Made by a program: the position numbers and the translations under genes. Below are positions 20,502 to 20,527 of a DNA stretch of 20,527 nt, in pieces. Each line of letters begins with the position of its first letter. The stretch's first letter is position 1. The DNA is taken from NCBI GenBank assembly GCA_050257395.1, contig JBLMWU010000275.1, forward strand, positions 1 to 20,527, in the 5' to 3' direction. The DNA comes from JAIRTY01 sp050257395. GTDB lineage: Bacteria > Actinomycetota > Actinomycetes > Streptosporangiales > Streptosporangiaceae. The notes beneath the pieces were generated by a model. The model was not told where the DNA came from and searched no databases. It was given only the letters and a program-made list of their open reading frames with translations.

Positions 20502-20527
20502 GGGCGGCTGAGAGCCGGGCGCCCGGG

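Noticed and set aside
1..20527. CRISPR arrays, tRNA/rRNA genes, insertion sequences, attachment sites
   Set aside because: No regularly spaced repeats, no tRNA- or rRNA-like sequence, and no transposase or integrase motifs were found on either strand.

Overview
The window is very GC-rich, with G or C at almost every third codon position, frequent GTG starts and short GGAGG-type ribosome binding sites. It carries an SAV2177-type methyltransferase, an NDMA-dependent alcohol dehydrogenase, a P450 with a 3Fe-4S ferredoxin, and a polylysine-synthetase-like NRPS. Together these point to a filamentous actinobacterium (Streptomyces, Streptosporangiales or a relative). The sequence alone does not give the genus.

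Left part (1-4074): a catabolic-looking block with a dienelactone-hydrolase-family enzyme, a TetR regulator and an acyl-CoA dehydrogenase. Between them lie stretches that look like broken pieces of other genes (about 789-912, 1700-1963 and 3131-3252). A SAM-dependent methyltransferase of the SAV2177 family faces back toward this block.

Centre (4075-13310): the most notable region is a five-gene, tightly packed, same-strand operon: sbnA-like, PCP-membrane-LbetaH protein, NRPS (partial C-A-PCP-TE), Fe(II)/2-oxoglutarate oxygenase, sbnB-like. SbnA and SbnB homologues together make L-2,3-diaminopropionate (Dap). The NRPS A domain has two acidic pocket residues that suit a basic amino acid. The second protein looks like the epsilon-poly-L-lysine synthetase (Pls) without its adenylation domain: one carrier domain, six membrane segments and three left-handed beta-helix domains. 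The operon therefore reads as a split, two-protein version of a Pls-type machine, fed with Dap and accompanied by a SyrP-like hydroxylase and a thioesterase. A Dap-derived oligomer or polymer, or a hydroxylated Dap unit, is the likely product. The region upstream of sbnA is rich in short direct repeats, and a hairpin follows sbnB.

Right part (13311-20527): independent genes. An NDMA-dependent zinc alcohol dehydrogenase sits behind a perfect CTAGAAC-AG-GTTCTAG operator-like palindrome. It converges on a type II 3-dehydroquinate dehydratase across a 12-bp bidirectional hairpin. A secreted GH10 xylanase has a near-consensus promoter flanked by two CGAAA/TTTCG palindromes. Next come a Pro/Ala/Thr-rich membrane-anchored surface protein and a GNAT acetyltransferase. 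A leaderless TetR-ferredoxin-P450 operon closes the window; an operator-like palindrome lies between its -35 and -10 boxes.
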